A stretch of 64,000 nucleotides of DNA from Clostridioides difficile (GCA_024919175.1 CP103804.1:1488001-1552000); one strand, 5' to 3'. Shown: positions 35,041 to 44,636, counted from the stretch's first letter. Program-made: numbers and translations. Notes: generated by a model from the sequence alone, not told the origin.

Positions 35041-35655
35041 ATGGTTATAAAAAAATTTGTAGATAGTTATTTTGGAGTAAACACTTATGTATTAGGTGAT
35101 GAAAAAACTAAAAAATGTGCAGTTATAGACCCAGGAGGAAGTTTAGTAGATACATTAAGCTTTGTAAAAGAAAATGGATTGAATGTTGAATATATAATTC
35201 TTACTCATGGGCATGGTGACCATATCGGGTATGTTAAAGATATTAAAGAGAAGACTGGTGCTAAGGTAGTTGCACATATTGATGAGAAAGAATTATTAAA
35301 TGATAAAAATAAAAACTTAAGTTATACAATGAGATGTGGTGCACAAGAATTTGATGCAGATATATATGTAAATGATAAAGATAAGCTTGAACTTGGTGAA
35401 TTAAAAATGACTTTCTTGCATACACCAGGTCATACACAAGGATGTATGTGTATAAGAGTTGAAGATGACATGTTCACAGGAGATACTTTGTTTGCTGGAA
35501 GTATTGGTAGAACTGATTTATATAGTGGAGATTTCCACCAAATGGAGAAATCACTTAAAAAATTATGTAAATATGAAGATGCTGTTAGAGTATATCCTGG
35601 TCATGGACCAACTAGTACTCTAGGTGTTGAAAAGAAGACAAATCCTTACATGTAA
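35041..35655 (+). CDS. MBL-fold metallo-hydrolase, glyoxalase II-like
   Basis: A 204-residue metallo-beta-lactamase-fold hydrolase. The dinuclear metal motif is THGHGDHIG (about residues 55-63), followed by TPGHTQGC, FTGDTLF and PGHG, as in the YcbL/GloB-like group. It is shorter than true glyoxalase II and lacks its C-terminal helical domain, so a thioester substrate is likely but the identity is open. It lies 13 bases after dtd with AAGGGGG as RBS. Confidence 0.9.
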   Translation: MVIKKFVDSYFGVNTYVLGDEKTKKCAVIDPGGSLVDTLSFVKENGLNVEYIILTHGHGDHIGYVKDIKEKTGAKVVAHIDEKELLNDKNKNLSYTMRCGAQEFDADIYVNDKDKLELGELKMTFLHTPGHTQGCMCIRVEDDMFTGDTLFAGSIGRTDLYSGDFHQMEKSLKKLCKYEDAVRVYPGHGPTSTLGVEKKTNPYM

Positions 35656-35711
35656 TTTTATATTAATATTTAAAAATAGTATCAAATATTTAATAACTGT
35701 ATCAGTGAGGG

Positions 35712-35746
35712 GGTTCTTCTAGTATTTAATAGAAGGAGTTAAGTTG
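35712..35746 (+). promoter_or_regulatory. hairpin that can hide the hemZ ribosome site
   Basis: TTCTTCTA (35714-35721) can pair with TAGAAGGA (35730-35737, one T-G wobble) around an 8-base loop. The 3' arm overlaps the AAGGAG ribosome site of the next gene. The stem is short, so a regulatory role is a guess. Confidence 0.35.
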
Positions 35747-37306
35747 ATGTTGGATGTTTTTTTAAAAGGACATGATTATAAGTATGAAGTAGCAGAACTT
35801 ATAAAATTGTTTACTAGTGAATTTAAATTTAATGACTTTGCTGATTGTAGCAATAGTATAGAGTCAAGATACTTAATAAATAGATTGATTTGCGAAAATG
35901 ATACTTTATTTTCAATTACTGAGTATTATGAAGATGGTAGTTTAAAATATGAATCAACACAAAATATTGAAGATATAAATTCTGAGTTTTTAAATGGATT
36001 TTATAACAATAATACGATTGAAGAGTCTTTAGATAGACTAGATAATGAAAGTAAGAGAAAGATTAGAAAGTTATGTAAAGAAAATATTAAAAAAAGCATG
36101 TTTATAGTACTTGAACAAATATTTAATTCTTATGTTCCATGGGGCATTTTGACTGGTATCAGACCAGTCAAAATTGTCCACAATCTGATGGATGAAAAAT
36201 TAGATGATGATAGTATAAGAACTATTCTAAAAGAGAACTATTTCATAATGGATGAGAAAATAGATTTAGCTCTTGAAATAGCTAAAAGAGAACGATTGTT
36301 TATGTATCCGATAGATAAAAATAAAATTTCTCTTTATGTAAGTATTCCATTCTGCCCAACTAGATGTGTATACTGTTCATTTCCTTCAAACTCATTAAAG
36401 CAATTTGGTCATTTAAAAAGAAAATATGTTTATAAATTGATTGAAGAAATTAAAGGGTTTGCCAAGATTATTGAGGATACTAATAAAGAAATTGAAACTC
36501 TATACATTGGTGGTGGGACTCCTACTACATTGGATGAGGAAGAATTGGATTTACTTATAAATACTCTATTTAGAGAATTGGATTTAAGTAAAATTAAAGA
36601 ATTTACAGTAGAAGCAGGTAGACCAGATACCATTACAAAAGAAAAATTAAGTGTATTAAAAAAACACAATGTAAGTAGAATCAGTATAAATCCTCAAACT
36701 ATGAATGATGAGACCTTAGTTAAAATTGGAAGAGAGCATAAAGTTTCTGATTTAGTAGAATGTTTTAATATGGCTCGAAATATGGGCTTTGACAATATAA
36801 ATATGGATATAATTTTAGGACTTATAGATGAAGACTTAGACATGGTAAGAAATACATTGGAGGAAATAAAAAAGCTTTCTCCTGAAAGTCTTACAGTTCA
36901 TACATTGGCTATAAAAAGAGCTTCTAACCTAAATATAAATATGGATAAGTACAAAGAACATTTAACTCAGTATGAAGAAATGATAAAAATGATAGATTTA
37001 TCGATGAAATATGCTAAGGATATGGGACTTAATCCATATTATATGTACAGACAAAAGCATATGCTAGGTAACTTAGAAAATATAGGTTATGCTAAAGAAG
37101 GATATGAGTGTATTTACAATATACAAATTATGGAGGAAAAACAAAGCAACTATGCCTTGGGTGCAGGTGCTATATCAAAATTTGTTTATGTAGATGAAGA
37201 TAGGATTGAAAGAGTAGAAAATGTAAAGAATGTTGAACAATATATTGATAGAGTAGATGAAATGATAAAAAGGAAGAAAGAAGAGGTATATAAAAATGTT
37301 GACTAA
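35747..37306 (+). CDS. hemZ: oxygen-independent coproporphyrinogen III oxidase-like radical SAM enzyme HemZ
   Basis: A 519-residue radical SAM protein of the HemZ/HemN group. The N-terminal 190 residues are specific to HemZ (EQIFNSYVPWGILTGIRPVKIVH). The cluster motif is CPTRCVYCSFPS (CxxxCxxC), followed by YIGGGTPT. I start it at the ATG 35747, 8 bases after AAGGAG; a TTG one codon earlier is weaker. The family is thought to oxidise coproporphyrinogen or act as a haem-handling radical SAM enzyme; the activity of HemZ itself is poorly established. Its end overlaps the hisS start by 11 bases. Confidence 0.9.
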   Translation: MLDVFLKGHDYKYEVAELIKLFTSEFKFNDFADCSNSIESRYLINRLICENDTLFSITEYYEDGSLKYESTQNIEDINSEFLNGFYNNNTIEESLDRLDNESKRKIRKLCKENIKKSMFIVLEQIFNSYVPWGILTGIRPVKIVHNLMDEKLDDDSIRTILKENYFIMDEKIDLALEIAKRERLFMYPIDKNKISLYVSIPFCPTRCVYCSFPSNSLKQFGHLKRKYVYKLIEEIKGFAKIIEDTNKEIETLYIGGGTPTTLDEEELDLLINTLFRELDLSKIKEFTVEAGRPDTITKEKLSVLKKHNVSRISINPQTMNDETLVKIGREHKVSDLVECFNMARNMGFDNINMDIILGLIDEDLDMVRNTLEEIKKLSPESLTVHTLAIKRASNLNINMDKYKEHLTQYEEMIKMIDLSMKYAKDMGLNPYYMYRQKHMLGNLENIGYAKEGYECIYNIQIMEEKQSNYALGAGAISKFVYVDEDRIERVENVKNVEQYIDRVDEMIKRKKEEVYKNVD

Positions 37307-38558
37307 AGCTCCTAGAGGAACTAAAGACATAACTCCAAAAGAGGCTTATAAATGGCGTTATGTAGAAAATAAATTTAGAGAAATATGTGCTTTATATGGG
37401 TATGAGGAAATGGTAACTCCTATATTTGAACATACAGAACTTTTTAAGAGAAGTGTTGGAGATACTACAGATATAGTTCAAAAAGAAATGTATTCTTTTA
37501 AAGATAAAGGGGATAGAGAAATTACTCTAAAACCAGAGGGTACAGCTGGTGTAGTAAGAGCATTTATAGAGAATAAATTATATGCAGATACTCAACCAAC
37601 AAAATTATTTTATGTTACACCTTGCTTTAGATATGAGAGACCACAAGCTGGTAGACAAAGACAATTTCATCAATTTGGTATAGAAGCACTTGGAAGTGAT
37701 ACTCCTTCAATGGATGCTGAAATAATAGCACTAGCTGTTCAATTTTTTAATGAAGTTGGATTAAATGATTTAGTAGTTAGTATAAATTCGGTTGGTTGTC
37801 CAGTTTGTAGAAAAGAGTACAATGCTTTACTAAAAGAATATCTTGACTCAAAGGCAGATATATTATGTGAGACTTGTAATGAGAGAAGAGAAAAAAATCC
37901 AATGAGGGTTATAGACTGTAAAAACCCTACATGTAAAGAAAATATCAAAGATATACCATTTATTGCAGACCATTTATGTGATGATTGTAAATCTCACTTT
38001 GATAAACTTCAAGAATACTTAAAGGAAATGAATATAAACTTTGTAATTGATAAAACAATAGTCAGAGGATTAGATTACTATAGAAAAACTGCTTTTGAAA
38101 TTATATCTAATGATATAGGTGCTCAAAGTACTGTATGTGGTGGAGGTAGATATGATGGTCTTGTTGAACAACTAGGTGGACCAAAAGGTATAAGTGGAAT
38201 TGGATTTGGATTAGGTATTGAAAGACTTTTACTTACACTTGAAGGTAATGGAATTGAAATAGAAAACCCTCAATCTACAGACATATTTATAGTAACTATA
38301 GGTGAAGAAGCAAATACAAGAAGCTTTAAATTATTAAAAGATTTGAGACAAAATCATATAAGTGCAGATAAAGACCATATAGAAAGAAGTGTAAAAGCAC
38401 AATTTAAGTATTCAGATAAAATAAATTCAAAATTTACAATAGTAATTGGTGATGATGAGCTTAAAAATGACACTGCAACATTAAAAAATATGAAAACATC
38501 AGAGCAAACTACTGTAAAATTAAGTACATTAGTTGAAGAATTAAAGCAAAAGCTGTAA
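37296..38558 (+). CDS. hisS: histidyl-tRNA synthetase
   Basis: A 420-residue class II synthetase. Motif 2 is CFRYERPQAGRQRQFHQFG, the histidine-specific loop is VRGLDYYRKTAFE, and motif 3 is GIGFGLGIERLLLT; a C-terminal anticodon domain follows. An insertion at about residues 165-235 has five Cys pairs (CPVC, CETC, CKNPTC, CDDC) that look like a zinc-binding region found in clostridial HisRS. The start lies inside the end of hemZ in another frame, so the two are coupled. No T-box was found upstream. Confidence 0.96.
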   Translation: MLTKAPRGTKDITPKEAYKWRYVENKFREICALYGYEEMVTPIFEHTELFKRSVGDTTDIVQKEMYSFKDKGDREITLKPEGTAGVVRAFIENKLYADTQPTKLFYVTPCFRYERPQAGRQRQFHQFGIEALGSDTPSMDAEIIALAVQFFNEVGLNDLVVSINSVGCPVCRKEYNALLKEYLDSKADILCETCNERREKNPMRVIDCKNPTCKENIKDIPFIADHLCDDCKSHFDKLQEYLKEMNINFVIDKTIVRGLDYYRKTAFEIISNDIGAQSTVCGGGRYDGLVEQLGGPKGISGIGFGLGIERLLLTLEGNGIEIENPQSTDIFIVTIGEEANTRSFKLLKDLRQNHISADKDHIERSVKAQFKYSDKINSKFTIVIGDDELKNDTATLKNMKTSEQTTVKLSTLVEELKQKL

Positions 38559-38631
38559 AATAAGAAAGTATGATGTTTTGTGTATTAGATAAATATATAA
38601 CATTAAAATTAAATAAAATGGAGGTAGTATC

Positions 38632-40419
38632 TTGGAAACTTTAAGTGGTTTAAAGAGAACTCACTACTGTGGAGAGTTGAGAGAAAAAAACATAAATGAA
38701 GAAGTTGTACTTATGGGATGGGTACAGAAAAAAAGAAACTTAGGAGGACTTGTATTTGTTGATTTAAGAGATACAAGTGGATTATGCCAAATAGTTTTTG
38801 ACACAGATGTAAATAAAGAAGCTTTTGAAAAAGCTGAAAAATTAGGTGCTGAGTTTGTAATAGCAGTAAAAGGAAAAGTATGTGAAAGACAGTCTAAAAA
38901 CCCTAACATGCCAACTGGGGATATAGAGATATTTGCAACTGAACTTAGACTTTTAAATAAATCAGAAACTCCACCTATTTATATAAAAGATGACGATGAT
39001 GTTTCAGAAGCACTAAGACTAAAATATAGATACTTAGACCTTAGAAAATCATCTATGCAAAGAAATTTAAAATTAAGACATAAAGTAATGAATATTACAA
39101 GAAACTACTTATCAAACAATAGGTTTTGTGAAATAGAAACACCATTTTTAATTGCTCCAACACCAGAAGGAGCAAGGGATTATCTTGTACCAAGTAGAGT
39201 TAATCCAGGGAAATTTTATGCATTACCACAATCACCACAATTATACAAACAGTTATTAATGGTCAGTGGTATGGATAGATATTTCCAAATAGTTAAGTGT
39301 TTTAGAGATGAAGACTTAAGAGCTGATAGACAACCAGAATTTACACAAATAGACTGTGAAATGTCTTTTGTTGAACAAGAAGATGTTATGAGTATGATTG
39401 AAGGATTACTTGAAGTTATATTTAAAGAAGTTTTAAATGTAGAATTGACACTTCCACTTCCTAAGATGACTTATGCAGAGGCTATGGATAGATATGGTTC
39501 AGATAAGCCAGACACTAGATTTGGTTATGAGCTAACAGATATATCAGATGTTGTTTGTAATTGTGGATTTAAGGTATTTGCTGATGCTACACAACCAGGA
39601 AAAAGTGTTAGAGGTATAAATGTAAAAGGAAAAGCTGACGATTTTACTAGAAAACAAATATCATCATTAGAAGAACATGCTAAAACATATAGAGCAAAAG
39701 GGCTTGCTTGGATGAAAGTAGGTCAAGATGGAGTAACTTCTCCAATAGCAAAATTCTTTAGTGAAGACGAAATGAATGCTATACTTACAAGAATGAACGC
39801 AGAAGCAGGAGATTTACTTTTATTTGTAGCTGATAAAAACTCAGTAGTATTTGATGCTTTAGGACAAGTTAGACTTGAAGTGGCAAATAGACTTAGTATA
39901 CTAGATAAGAATGTATATAATTTATTATGGGTAACTGAATTCCCTGTTTTTGAAGAAGATGAAGAAACAGGTAAGTTTGCAGCAATGCATCACCCATTCA
40001 CATCACCTATGGATGAAGATTTAGATAAACTAGAAGATGGAGATAAAGCATCTTTAAGAGCCAAAGCTTATGACATTGTATTAAATGGATATGAAATAGG
40101 TGGAGGAAGTGTTAGGATATCAAATTCAGATGTTCAATCAAGAATGTTTAAAGCACTTGGCTTTACAGAAGAAAGAGCTAATGAAAAGTTTGGTTACTTA
40201 TTAGAAGCATTTAAATATGGAACTCCTCCTCATGCTGGTCTAGCTTTTGGGCTTGATAGACTTGTTATGCTACTTGCAGGAGCTGAAAATATAAGAGAAG
40301 TTATTGCATTCCCTAAAAATCAAAATGCTGTTTGTCCTATGACAAATGCTCCTACAATAGCAGATGATGAACAATTGGATGAATTAAGTATAAAGGTTGA
40401 TATAAAAGATAAAGAATAA
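38632..40419 (+). CDS. aspS: aspartyl-tRNA synthetase
   Basis: A 595-residue bacterial-type AspRS. It has an N-terminal OB anticodon domain (GWVQKKRNLGGLVFVDLRD), motif 2 (FRDEDLRADRQPEFTQID), the GAD insertion at about 285-420 that marks bacterial enzymes, and motif 3 (GLAFGLDRLVMLLAG). The start is a TTG with GGAGG 7 bases upstream. It follows hisS by 73 bases, and its transcript ends at the hairpin 40446-40482. Whether it also charges tRNA-Asn cannot be read here. Confidence 0.96.
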   Translation: METLSGLKRTHYCGELREKNINEEVVLMGWVQKKRNLGGLVFVDLRDTSGLCQIVFDTDVNKEAFEKAEKLGAEFVIAVKGKVCERQSKNPNMPTGDIEIFATELRLLNKSETPPIYIKDDDDVSEALRLKYRYLDLRKSSMQRNLKLRHKVMNITRNYLSNNRFCEIETPFLIAPTPEGARDYLVPSRVNPGKFYALPQSPQLYKQLLMVSGMDRYFQIVKCFRDEDLRADRQPEFTQIDCEMSFVEQEDVMSMIEGLLEVIFKEVLNVELTLPLPKMTYAEAMDRYGSDKPDTRFGYELTDISDVVCNCGFKVFADATQPGKSVRGINVKGKADDFTRKQISSLEEHAKTYRAKGLAWMKVGQDGVTSPIAKFFSEDEMNAILTRMNAEAGDLLLFVADKNSVVFDALGQVRLEVANRLSILDKNVYNLLWVTEFPVFEEDEETGKFAAMHHPFTSPMDEDLDKLEDGDKASLRAKAYDIVLNGYEIGGGSVRISNSDVQSRMFKALGFTEERANEKFGYLLEAFKYGTPPHAGLAFGLDRLVMLLAGAENIREVIAFPKNQNAVCPMTNAPTIADDEQLDELSIKVDIKDKE

Positions 40420-40445
40420 TATATAAATAAGAAATAATATATAAA

Positions 40446-40482
40446 AGACTGTCGCACTAAAAAATAGGGCGACGTCTTTTTT
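40446..40482 (+). terminator. terminator of aspS; left member of a repeated hairpin pair
   Basis: AGAC-GTCGC pairs with GCGAC-GTCT (one bulged T), then eight or more T. The core TGTCGCACTAAAAAATAGG is repeated in the terminator at 44691-44728 after the PTS operon. Confidence 0.9.
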
Positions 40483-40541
40483 TTATGATATTAGACAAAA
40501 AAATTTAAAAAGTACCAAATTAAAAAATATTTAAAAATAAA

Positions 40542-40568
40542 TTGACAACGATTTCGAGTTATTATAAT
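40542..40568 (+). promoter_or_regulatory. promoter of the gntR-PTS operon with possible overlapping operator
   Basis: TTGACA (40542-40547) and TATAAT (40563-40568) are perfect boxes with a short 15-base spacer. TGACAACGATTTCG (40543-40556) resembles a CcpA cre site with two mismatches and overlaps the -35 box, which would fit carbon catabolite repression. It could instead be part of the GntR operator. Confidence 0.6.
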
Positions 40569-40627
40569 ATGTAATAAAGAACTTGTTATATAATGTTATA
40601 AAAATACTACATAAGGGGGTGACTAAA

Positions 40628-41380
40628 ATGGATGAAAAAAAGCAAAAAAAAGAAATGGACTTAGAGGTAAATTCATTTATTCCTTTGTACCAACAACTAT
40701 ATGACAATATAAAAAAACAAATAGCAGCTGGTATATATAAGCCAGGAGATAAACTTCCATCTGAAGTAGACTTATGTAAGGAGTTTAATATAAGTCGTAT
40801 AACTGTGAGAAATGCGCTTAATGAACTTGTAAAAGAAGATATATTATGTAAGAAGCGTGGAAAAGGAACGTATGTAACTATACCAGAGAGAATAGAAGCA
40901 ACATGTGCAGGAAATAGTTTTACCAATTCTTGTCATCGTATTAATGCAAAACCAAGTACTAAGATAATATCTATTTTAATAAAAAAAGCTGATAAGCAGG
41001 TAGCTGAAGCTTTAAATATTGAACTAGATGATAAGATAATATGTATTAAGAGACTTCGATTAATAGATGAAGTACCTGTTATTTTTGAAGTTGATTACTT
41101 TAGAATAGATTACATGTTTTTATTAAAAGAAGAGCTAGAAGATAGGTCTTTAATGGAAGTTATATCTAACAATATAAGTACACTACCTAATCGTGTAGAA
41201 AATATATTTGAAGTAAAACACTCAAATAAAGAATATTCTGGCCACCTTAAATGTGCAAGCAATATGCCATTACTAAAAGTAAGACAATTAGTATATACAG
41301 AGAATAATGATGTTTTATATTACAATGAACAATTTATAAGAAGTGATAAGTATAAATATGCAGTATCAGCAGAAATATAA
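40628..41380 (+). CDS. GntR/HutC-family transcriptional regulator with UTRA domain
   Basis: A 250-residue regulator; the ATG at 40628 follows AAGGGGG, and the upstream in-frame ATG lacks a site. The N-terminal winged helix (about 12-80) shows PLYQQLYDNIKKQI, GDKLPSEVDLCKEFNISR and the RGKGTYV wing. The C-terminal UTRA domain (about 100-245) binds small sugar or amino acid derivatives, often sugar phosphates. It starts the PTS operon and most likely controls it. DNA target and effector are unknown. Confidence 0.9.
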   Translation: MDEKKQKKEMDLEVNSFIPLYQQLYDNIKKQIAAGIYKPGDKLPSEVDLCKEFNISRITVRNALNELVKEDILCKKRGKGTYVTIPERIEATCAGNSFTNSCHRINAKPSTKIISILIKKADKQVAEALNIELDDKIICIKRLRLIDEVPVIFEVDYFRIDYMFLLKEELEDRSLMEVISNNISTLPNRVENIFEVKHSNKEYSGHLKCASNMPLLKVRQLVYTENNDVLYYNEQFIRSDKYKYAVSAEI

Positions 41381-41404
41381 TTTACATTTGGGAGAGGAAT
41401 AAAT

Positions 41405-41818
41405 ATGAGAAAAATAATATTAGCGTCTCATGGAGACTTTTCAAAAGGACTTTTAGATTCAGCAAAAATGATAGTAGGAGATTTGGCAAATTGTGTTAAT
41501 TCATACAGTTTATATCCTGGACAAAGCGCTTCAGATTTTGCTTTAGAGTTAGAAAAAACAATAGTAGAAGATAAAGAATGTGAATATATAATTTTATCTG
41601 ATTTATATGGAGCAAGTGTATGTACTGCTATGTTAAGGTTAACTAAGTTACATAATGTTAAGCTATTTTCAGGAATGAACTTAAATATGATATTAGAGCT
41701 TCTTACAAGATTTTCTGATAAATTAACAACTGAAGATGCAGAACAATTAGCTAAAGAATCTAGAATGGGAATACAAAATGTAACATTACAAATAAATGAA
41801 GAAGAAGAGGTATTTTAG
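41405..41818 (+). CDS. PTS mannose-family EIIA component
   Basis: A 137-residue mannose-type IIA. The phospho-acceptor His-9 lies in ILASHGDFSKGL. The following DLYGASVCTA segment is the usual DL-GGTP-type loop in altered form. It accepts phosphate from HPr and hands it to the separate IIB encoded two genes on. It is a free-standing domain, not fused to IIB. RBS GGGAGAGG; the next gene starts 3 bases after the stop. Confidence 0.9.
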   Translation: MRKIILASHGDFSKGLLDSAKMIVGDLANCVNSYSLYPGQSASDFALELEKTIVEDKECEYIILSDLYGASVCTAMLRLTKLHNVKLFSGMNLNMILELLTRFSDKLTTEDAEQLAKESRMGIQNVTLQINEEEEVF

Positions 41819-41821
41819 TTT

Positions 41822-42565
41822 ATGGACAATAAGGGAATATTATCAGTTTTTAGAAACAAAAAACCAATTATAGCAATGATACACTTAAAGGGAGATACTT
41901 CAGATGAGATTTTTGAAAGAGCTAAAAAAGAAATTAGTATCTTAGAAGAAAATGGTGTAGATGGAATAATGTTAGAAAATTACTATGGTAATTACTATGA
42001 TTTAGAAAGAATACTTGAATATGTATCAAAAGCCAATTTATCAATACCATATGGAGTGAATTGCTTAAATGTTGATACTATGGGATTTGAACTAGCAACA
42101 AGATATAATGCAAGCTATGTACAAGTTGATTCTGTAGTAGGTCATGTTAAACCTAGAGATGAGGCTACTTTAGAAGAATTTTTTAAATTACACCGTTCAA
42201 AATGTAAAGCTTATTTAATTGGAGGGGTACGTTTTAAGTATCAACCAGTTTTATCAGAAAATACTGTTGAAGAAGATTTAAAGATAGGAATGACAAGATG
42301 TGATGCTATAGCAGTTACAGAAAATGCTACAGGGCAAGAAACATCAATGGAAAAAATAGAATTATTCCGTAAAAATGTAGGAGATTTCCCTTTAGTTATT
42401 GCAGCTGGAGTTACATTAGAAAATGCAAAAAAACAGCTTGAAATAGGGGATATGGCAATAATAGGAAGTTATTTCAAAGATAATTACCAAGACTTTGGTG
42501 ATGTTAGTGCAGAACACGTAAAAACATTTATGGATGAAATAAAAAAAATTAGGGAGGAATTATAA
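41822..42565 (+). CDS. BtpA/SgcQ-family TIM-barrel protein
   Basis: A 247-residue member of the BtpA family. It begins KKPIIAMIHLKGD and contains GVDGIMLENYYGN, the AYLIGGVRFKYQ strand, and AVTENATGQETS near residue 165 with IAAGVTLENA, as in phosphate-binding TIM barrels. BtpA was first named for photosystem I assembly in cyanobacteria, but the E. coli homologue SgcQ lies in a PTS operon, as here. A role as a sugar-phosphate aldolase, epimerase or nucleosidase is therefore more likely. Overlaps the IIB start by one base. Confidence 0.85.
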   Translation: MDNKGILSVFRNKKPIIAMIHLKGDTSDEIFERAKKEISILEENGVDGIMLENYYGNYYDLERILEYVSKANLSIPYGVNCLNVDTMGFELATRYNASYVQVDSVVGHVKPRDEATLEEFFKLHRSKCKAYLIGGVRFKYQPVLSENTVEEDLKIGMTRCDAIAVTENATGQETSMEKIELFRKNVGDFPLVIAAGVTLENAKKQLEIGDMAIIGSYFKDNYQDFGDVSAEHVKTFMDEIKKIREEL

Positions 42566-43035
42566 TGATTAAATTAGTAAGAGTAGACCACAGACTTATA
42601 CATGGACAAGTAGCATTTACATGGACAAAGTTTTTAAATACAGATTGCATATTAATAGCAAGTGATGAACTATTGAAGGATGATTTAAGAATGGCAGGGC
42701 TTAAAATGGCTAAACCATCTAATGTCAAACTTGTAATGAAAAGTATAGCAGATTCTATAAAAGCACTTAATTCAGGTGTTACTGATAAATACAATCTTTT
42801 GATACTTTGCGAGTCTGTAGAAGATGTTTATAGACTATCTAAAGAGGTTAAATCTATTAAATCAATAAACCTTGGTGGAACAAAATCAGATGATAATCGT
42901 GAGAATATATCTAAAGCAGTTCATGTATCAAAGAATGATATAAACATGATTAAAGAATTAGATTCAGAAGGTGTAAATGTATTCGTACAATTAGTTCCTG
43001 ATGATGATGCTACAAATGTAATGAAACTAATATAA
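42565..43035 (+). CDS. PTS mannose-family EIIB component
   Basis: A 156-residue mannose/sorbose-type IIB. It opens with MIKLVRVDHRLIHGQVAFTW, where His-13 is the phosphorylated residue. Length matches stand-alone IIB proteins. The ATG overlaps the stop of the BtpA-like gene (TAATG), showing tight coupling. It transfers phosphate to the sugar during passage through IIC-IID. The sugar cannot be told from sequence. Confidence 0.92.
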   Translation: MIKLVRVDHRLIHGQVAFTWTKFLNTDCILIASDELLKDDLRMAGLKMAKPSNVKLVMKSIADSIKALNSGVTDKYNLLILCESVEDVYRLSKEVKSIKSINLGGTKSDDNRENISKAVHVSKNDINMIKELDSEGVNVFVQLVPDDDATNVMKLI

Positions 43036-43051
43036 TTTTAGGGGGATAAAA

Positions 43052-43810
43052 ATGGAATTTACACAAGTTATTCTAATAACTCTAATTGCATTCTTTGCAT
43101 ATATGCATTGTTTTGTAGGTTCTACAATGCATAATAGACCGATAGTTGTTGCACCACTTGTTGGTTTAGCACTAGGAGATTTACGTACAGGTATAGTAAT
43201 AGGGTCAACATTAGAACTAGTATTTATGGGTGCATTCCCAGTTGGAGCAAGTAATCCTCCTGACTTTGTATCTGGTTCTATTATTGCTACGGCATTTGTA
43301 ATATTGACTGGTCAAGATGTATCAGCGGCAGTTGTACTTGCAGTTCCTATAGCAACTTTAGTATTACTTATAGATAACTTCTTAATGACAGTAGTACTTA
43401 CATGGGGAGCTCATCTTGCTGACCGTTATGCAGAAGATGGTAACATTGAAGGTGTAGAACGTATACAATTATTATTTGGTATAGGTAATAAATTAATACT
43501 AGCAATAATAGTAGGTACAGGATTCTCATTGGGTGTTCCAGTAATAGAAAAAATACTTTCATTTATACCAGAATATGTAATTCATGGAATGGATGTTGCA
43601 GCAGGTGTGATACCAGCAATAGGTTTTGCCATGTTAGCTAGAATGATGCTTAATAAGAAAACGATAGCATTCTTATTATTAGGATTTATAATGGTTGCTT
43701 ATTTAAAGATAACAGTAACAGGAGTTGCATTATTTGGATTAGCAATAGCTTTAATATATGTTAACTTTGTAGGAGAAAAGGAGGTAGTAGTGGATGACAA
43801 CGAATTCTAA
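43052..43810 (+). CDS. PTS mannose-family EIIC component
   Basis: A 252-residue integral membrane protein with about seven to eight hydrophobic segments. It has family signatures such as RPIVVAPLVGLALGDLRTG and LELVFMGAFPVGASNPPD near residues 60-75, which contribute to the sugar site. RBS GGGGGAT lies before the ATG. The last 17 bases overlap the IID gene in another frame. Together with IID it forms the transport channel. Confidence 0.93.
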   Translation: MEFTQVILITLIAFFAYMHCFVGSTMHNRPIVVAPLVGLALGDLRTGIVIGSTLELVFMGAFPVGASNPPDFVSGSIIATAFVILTGQDVSAAVVLAVPIATLVLLIDNFLMTVVLTWGAHLADRYAEDGNIEGVERIQLLFGIGNKLILAIIVGTGFSLGVPVIEKILSFIPEYVIHGMDVAAGVIPAIGFAMLARMMLNKKTIAFLLLGFIMVAYLKITVTGVALFGLAIALIYVNFVGEKEVVVDDNEF

Positions 43811-44636
43811 GAAATTAGATACAATTTCACCAGAGAGTAAAATAACAAGAAAAGATTTTTGGAAATGTTTTAGAAGATCTTTAACATTAGATTCATCTTG
43901 GAACTACGAACGTATGCAAAATATAGCATATGCATATACGATGGCACCAATAATCCGTAAATTATATAAAGATGATAAAGAAAAAAAATCTAAAGCTTTA
44001 AAAAGACATCTTGAGTTTATGTCAGTTACACCTCATATAAGTACTCTTTTAGTTGGTATATCTGGAGCTATGGAAGAAGAAAATGCAAAGAATGAAGAGT
44101 TTGATGCAAAGAGTATAAATGCTGTTAAGTCAAGTTTAATGGGACCAGTTTCTGGAATAGGAGATTCATTTTTCTGGGGAACATTAAAGCTTATAGCAGC
44201 TGGAGTTGGTATAGCTTTAGCTTCTCAAGGAAATATAATGGGTCCAATTTTATTTCTTCTAATAATAAATATTCCTCACTTCATTATCCGTTATATATGT
44301 TTAGATAAAGGATTTAAGTATGGAACTCAATTTTTTAAAGATGTAAGTGGCTCAAATATAGTCTCAAAAGTTATGGAAGCAGCATCAATGCTAGGGCTTA
44401 TGGTAATTGGAGGTATGACTGCCTCTAATGTAATACTAAAACTTAGTGTTAATGTAGGTAGTGGAGAATGGGCAGAGCCTATTCAAACTTACTTAGACCA
44501 AATAATGCCATGTATGCTTCCAGCTATGATATTTGGAATTATGTATTGGTTATTAGGAAAAAAAGTCAAGACAACTACGATATTAATTTCAGTTATGGTT
44601 ATTTGTATAATATTAGCTGCAGTTGGGGTAGTATAA
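43794..44636 (+). CDS. PTS mannose-family EIID component
   Basis: A 280-residue mannose-type IID. The cytoplasmic N-terminal part carries DFWKCFRRSLTLDSSWNYERMQ and EFMSVTPHIS; VKSSLMGPVSGIGDSFFWG follows; the C-terminal third is membrane-spanning. It overlaps IIC by 17 bases, with AAGGAGG inside the end of IIC as RBS. It completes the transporter and is the last gene before the second copy of the repeated terminator. Confidence 0.93.
   Translation: MTTNSKKLDTISPESKITRKDFWKCFRRSLTLDSSWNYERMQNIAYAYTMAPIIRKLYKDDKEKKSKALKRHLEFMSVTPHISTLLVGISGAMEEENAKNEEFDAKSINAVKSSLMGPVSGIGDSFFWGTLKLIAAGVGIALASQGNIMGPILFLLIINIPHFIIRYICLDKGFKYGTQFFKDVSGSNIVSKVMEAASMLGLMVIGGMTASNVILKLSVNVGSGEWAEPIQTYLDQIMPCMLPAMIFGIMYWLLGKKVKTTTILISVMVICIILAAVGVV

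Noticed and set aside
38559..38631. T-box leader for hisS or aspS
   Set aside because: The gaps are too short and lack the T-box sequence and a terminator pair.
40542..40568. Sigma-54 control of the mannose-type PTS operon, as for LevR systems
   Set aside because: The operon has perfect TTGACA and TATAAT boxes and a GntR regulator; no -24/-12 element or LevR-type gene is present.
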